This document shows, piece by piece, positions 61,492-64,000 of a stretch of 64,000 nt of DNA. The notes beneath the pieces were generated by a model, which was given only the letters and a program-made list of their open reading frames with translations, ran no database searches and was not told where the DNA came from. The first letter of the stretch is position 1. Each line of letters opens with the position of its first letter. The DNA lies in NCBI GenBank assembly GCA_910587575.1, contig CAJULU010000002.1, positions 60,119 to 124,118 on the forward strand, given 5' to 3'. Source of the DNA: an uncultured Dorea sp. (GTDB taxonomy: Bacteria; Bacillota; Clostridia; Lachnospirales; Lachnospiraceae). The translations under genes were made by a program, and so were the position numbers.

Positions 61492-61848
61492 TTATATCTT
61501 AACTAATATGGATCCGGGAATAGACGGTTGGGTGGTATTACGCCGCAGTTCCAGAAGTATTTTAAGCTGTCCTATCCGCGTCCCTTTCTTGATGGCCTGG
61601 GTTCTGCTGCTTACATTGCTGATGATCACATGGATCTTATAAACTACAAATACAATATCAGTTATTTCTCCCATAAATGAACCTATATTTCCGATAACAG
61701 TTTCTCCTAAAGGAGCATTCGCATATCCCGCTGATAAATCCCCTATTGTATCATAACGGTCTTCGGCTTCACTATTTTCTTCATCATACTCAAATACCAT
61801 ATCTCCTAGCGTAAACGTAACTGTTCTTGATTCCTTTCTTTTAATCAC
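61492..61848 (-). CDS. Small hypothetical protein downstream of the AIPR gene
   Basis: A 118-residue frame from a GTG (61848) preceded by GTGAGG; the open frame begins earlier, overlapping the AIPR gene by 32 bases, but has no ribosome binding site there. The sequence (VIKRKESRTVTFTLGDMVFEYDEENSEAEDRYDTIGDLSAGYANAPLGETVIGNIGSFMGEITDIVFVVYKIHVIISN) looks like a real, beta-rich cytoplasmic protein with an acidic patch. No family recognised. Its position right behind the AIPR gene (about 50 bases) suggests it is cotranscribed and could be a partner, regulator or immunity component; this is inference. Confidence 0.45.
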   Translation of the reverse strand: MIKRKESRTVTFTLGDMVFEYDEENSEAEDRYDTIGDLSAGYANAPLGETVIGNIGSFMGEITDIVFVVYKIHVIISNVSSRTQAIKKGTRIGQLKILLELRRNTTQPSIPGSILVKI

Positions 61849-61897
61849 TCTCACCTCACTTATGAACTCAATCAAAATAGCTATATATGAATTAGTT

Positions 61898-63589
61898 TTA
61901 TTCCATATTTTCTTCCCACCATGCTTCATTTTTTAAATAACGTTCCATGATATCAAATCGTCTAAATGCTGCCGCCATTGTTCGTCCATCTATTTCTGAC
62001 AAATTATTATTATTAAAATAATCTCTTAGAATATCCACCATTGCCTGTTCTGCCTTGCTATACATTAGTTCCTTATTTTGTTCAAAATAATCTTTTAATC
62101 CAATAAAATTAACATGGGTAATTTTTTGCAAAGTGATACCAAAGTTTTTTAAAATTTGTTTACCTATCATATATGACATAAAATATTGACTATACAGTCG
62201 ATGTTCCTTAATTCCCTCCTGTTCACTCTCTTTCTTTCTATTATTATCACAATAACGGAATATCAGCACTGCAATCACCATCTGAGCAGCATTAAGATTA
62301 TTAAAAATTACTAAATAATATTTATCAAAAAATTCATTGCGCCTATATTTTGCCAAATGCGGACTTTCCCGCCATATCGCGAAAACAGCCTCGGCCGCAA
62401 CCGTTGACGGTATAACATTTACATTCAATGTATTATCCCTCTTTCGTTTATAGACATATCCCAAATCAGATGCACCGATTTCCAAAATTCGTTGACATTC
62501 ATCGTTCGATTTTAAATCCCTGAAGTCCACCGGATTTTGACTATTTGTAGCATATATAATATCCTGGATAATACCTGGATTCTCAATATCTTCAACTTCA
62601 TAAAGACGTACTAACAAATATGTCTGTGAAAAATCCGAATTGGGATTTTCTTTTACTGTCTGATGTATTGTTTTACATGTTTGTCCTCCATTTATAATTT
62701 GCAAATCATCCGTTTTAACTATCCAGTTCTGTTCCTGCAACGCATTAAAACTAAATTTTTTACAAATCATTGTTGCTCCATTATTAAAAAAGAAAAAATT
62801 TTGACGTTTATCTGTATCCAATAGAGTCTCTGTGATTCCATCATTAACTACATTTTTTCCTAAATAGCGGCGAATATTTTTTTCTAGTAAACTATCCCCG
62901 AATTCCTCCATTAATCTATAGACTTCCATTACAGAAACACGTCCAAGGAGCACTCTTTTATAATTAAAATTCTCCTGAATAGCTTTTCCGCTTAAAGAAA
63001 TCTGCGTATTAATGACTTGGTCTCTATTAATATATCGCATGATGTCAATATGGGAAAAATGCTCAAACCTGACTTGACTCTGGCCTCTAAATGCATTATT
63101 AATATGATTCTGACCATCCTGATTCCAGACCAGTCCATTATTAAGCATCACAAAAGTTACATATGGAATTGCACCATCTAATATAAAGGAGCGAATCTCT
63201 TCCACTTTTTTTCGACTCTGTACATTTAGTTCAATCTGCGTAGATGGATCAAATACACATTTTACAGTATTCACAGCCTTTTCAACTGCATTAGCCGGAA
63301 AATTACTGTCACTGTCCAGTTTTCTTGAATACTTTGATTGAAACAATACCACATTTAATTGTGAATCTTGTGCCTCCACAATATATGCCGCATCAAATCC
63401 TCCGTCATATCCCCCATCAGTCAAATACTGCACTGCCTCTATCATATCAATATCTAAATATGCAGCAACCCCTAATAATAAAAAAGCTTTAGATCGGTTT
63501 CTTTCATTATCGCTATCAGTAAAAATTTCTCTATTATCTTCTAGTATCTTATTTATTCTTTGATCAATAATTTGTTTTGCTATATCCAT
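61898..63589 (-). CDS. AIPR-family protein (abortive infection phage resistance)
   Basis: A 563-residue member of the AIPR family. Near the N-terminus GGYDGGFDAAYIVEAQDSQLNVVLFQSKYSRKLDSDSNFPANAVEKAVNTVKCVFD carries an acidic residue followed by Q-S-K, the QxK variant of the PD-(D/E)XK nuclease core (about residues 62-90). The AIPR core (about 195-520) contains RVLLGRVSVMEVYRLMEEFGDSLLEKNIRRYLG, RQNFFFFNNGATMICKKFSFN, IINGGQTCKTIHQTV, LLVRLYEVEDIENPGIIQDIIYATNSQNPVDFRDLKSND, all family hallmarks. Family members give abortive-infection or restriction-like phage defence; the precise target is unknown. Low GC, suggesting acquisition. Start ATG at 63589 follows AGGCAGG. Confidence 0.9.
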   Translation of the reverse strand: MDIAKQIIDQRINKILEDNREIFTDSDNERNRSKAFLLLGVAAYLDIDMIEAVQYLTDGGYDGGFDAAYIVEAQDSQLNVVLFQSKYSRKLDSDSNFPANAVEKAVNTVKCVFDPSTQIELNVQSRKKVEEIRSFILDGAIPYVTFVMLNNGLVWNQDGQNHINNAFRGQSQVRFEHFSHIDIMRYINRDQVINTQISLSGKAIQENFNYKRVLLGRVSVMEVYRLMEEFGDSLLEKNIRRYLGKNVVNDGITETLLDTDKRQNFFFFNNGATMICKKFSFNALQEQNWIVKTDDLQIINGGQTCKTIHQTVKENPNSDFSQTYLLVRLYEVEDIENPGIIQDIIYATNSQNPVDFRDLKSNDECQRILEIGASDLGYVYKRKRDNTLNVNVIPSTVAAEAVFAIWRESPHLAKYRRNEFFDKYYLVIFNNLNAAQMVIAVLIFRYCDNNRKKESEQEGIKEHRLYSQYFMSYMIGKQILKNFGITLQKITHVNFIGLKDYFEQNKELMYSKAEQAMVDILRDYFNNNNLSEIDGRTMAAAFRRFDIMERYLKNEAWWEENME

Positions 63590-63598
63590 TATATACAC

Positions 63599-63814
63599 CT
63601 GCCTTTTAGATTCTTTAAATCAACAAGCCACCATCTAATTGAATATTTTATATTATATACCACATTATTTCAATAATATTAGCTCATCAAACATAAATTA
63701 TTGTAAAAAAGGATACATCCAGAATTTGAATAGCAGCGCAATCCCGATTTATTTTTGCCAACTCAGGGAACTTGAAAAAGCCCGCAAACACTCCTGTCTG
63801 CGGACTTTTTCAAA
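63599..63814. other. Spacer between the AIPR gene and the rRNA operon end
   Basis: AT-rich stretch holding the AIPR promoter region and the rRNA operon terminator (63772-63813). No gene seen; the plus-strand frame across it is a shadow of the tRNA and spacer. Confidence 0.6.
63772..63813 (-). terminator. Intrinsic terminator of the rRNA/tRNA operon
   Basis: TTGAAAAAGTCCGCA and TGCGGGCTTTTTCAA form a 15-bp stem (one G-U pair) on the minus strand, ending in TTTTTC, just past the tRNA-Asn 3' end. It is in the expected place to end the rRNA operon whose 23S gene reaches the right window edge. Confidence 0.8.
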
Positions 63815-63886
63815 CTCCCCGAGTTGGGCTCGAACCAACAACCCCGCGGTTAACAGCCGCGTGCTCTACCATTGAGCTATCGAGGA
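63815..63886 (-). tRNA. tRNA-Asn (anticodon GUU)
   Basis: A 72-base tRNA on the minus strand. Acceptor TCCTCGA pairs with TCGGGGA, D-arm GCTCAATGGTAGAGC, anticodon arm GCGGCTGTTAACCGC with GTT in the loop, T-arm GTTGG-TTCGAGC-CCAAC, discriminator base G. CCA is not encoded. It is located about 75 bases downstream of the 23S rRNA. Confidence 0.95.
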
Positions 63887-63962
63887 TTATTTACTTTTTA
63901 CAGGTACCTTCAAAACTGCATACAAGAAATCTGTCATCCATTCTTTTACCTATCCACCTTTG

Positions 63963-64000
63963 GTCATGCCCTCGACCGATTAGTTGCGGTCAGCTCCATA
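63963..64000 (-). rRNA. 23S rRNA, 3' end (gene continues past the window)
   Basis: On the minus strand the last 38 or so bases read TATGGAGCTGACCGCAACTAATCGGTCGAGG, very close to the conserved 3' end of bacterial 23S rRNA (TGGAGCTGACC..TACTAAT.GGTCGAGG..TTGACC). Only this end is in the window; the exact 3' terminus is approximate. No 5S sequence is present between it and the tRNA. Confidence 0.85.

Noticed and set aside
1..64000. CRISPR arrays or intact transposase genes
   Set aside because: No regularly spaced repeats and no transposase, integrase or resolvase coding sequence was found; only small palindromic elements are present.

Overview
The window looks like a chromosomal segment of a mid-GC Firmicute of the Lachnospiraceae / Clostridium cluster XIVa type. 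The reasons are AGGAGG-type ribosome binding sites, YesLMN-type two-component control of a sugar ABC importer, ECF-type vitamin transport, GPH and GH2 sugar genes, paired WYL regulators, several AAA/PD-(D/E)XK proteins of the kind common in gut Clostridia, and an rRNA operon end. I cannot name a species from the sequence alone.

Layout. (a) 1-10.5 kb is an accessory, partly decayed zone. It holds the end of an AAA/PD-(D/E)XK gene, a DMT exporter, a HipB-like repressor with a broken hipA, a complete AAA/PD-(D/E)XK gene, and an RNA-repair island: rtcB, a structured non-coding RNA with a circularly permuted tRNA-like module, then slipin. A YoeB/RelB-type toxin-antitoxin pair and two WYL regulators follow, the second with its C-terminus overwritten by a decayed AAA/PD-(D/E)XK fragment. 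(b) 10.5-22.1 kb carries D-glucarate/D-galactarate catabolism on the minus strand. garR, a GntP-type permease, a DHDPS-family lyase, gudD and an aromatic-acid-exporter-like protein form one unit; a PrpR-like regulator, garD, glycerate kinase and an aldo/keto reductase form the next. Together they would convert both hexarates to 5-keto-4-deoxyglucarate, then pyruvate plus tartronate semialdehyde, then glycerate and phosphoglycerate. (c) 22.3-29.2 kb has an ECF S component, a MacB/FtsX-type ABC pair, a broken MFS gene and a chemoreceptor. (d) 29.5-36.9 kb has a GH2 glycosidase with a GPH transporter and an AraC regulator, then an MFS transporter divergent from a second AraC regulator. (e) 37-38.6 kb is another intact AAA/PD-(D/E)XK gene. 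(f) 38.7-43 kb is a nucleoside salvage operon (pnp, Crp/Fnr regulator, deoB, deoC, and a YgjV-GNAT fusion) with a candidate class II activator site at -41.5. (g) 43.1-51.7 kb is a GH172 (DUF2961) glycan locus with an ABC importer and YesM/YesN/YesL-like genes. (h) 51.7-54.3 kb is an AT-rich patch of unrecognised small genes followed by a DUF1835/DUF3658 protein. (i) 54.4-58.9 kb is a MarR-controlled double ABC exporter with a leader peptide and intrinsic terminator in front of the transporter genes. (j) 59-61 kb has a second chemoreceptor; 61.5-63.6 kb has an AIPR-family anti-phage gene with a small downstream ORF; the window ends in tRNA-Asn and the 3' end of a 23S rRNA on the minus strand.

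The strongest candidates for something not well described are the rtcB / permuted tRNA-like RNA / slipin unit (about 3.5-6.5 kb), the leader-peptide attenuator of the MarR-ABC exporter (58.3-58.4 kb), and the hexarate regulator whose sigma-54 AAA+ domain has lost its catalytic and sigma-54-contact motifs. Coding starts were moved from the longest reading frame to the methionine, GTG or TTG codon best placed behind a ribosome binding site. All functional names come from motif and family recognition by eye; no database search was run.
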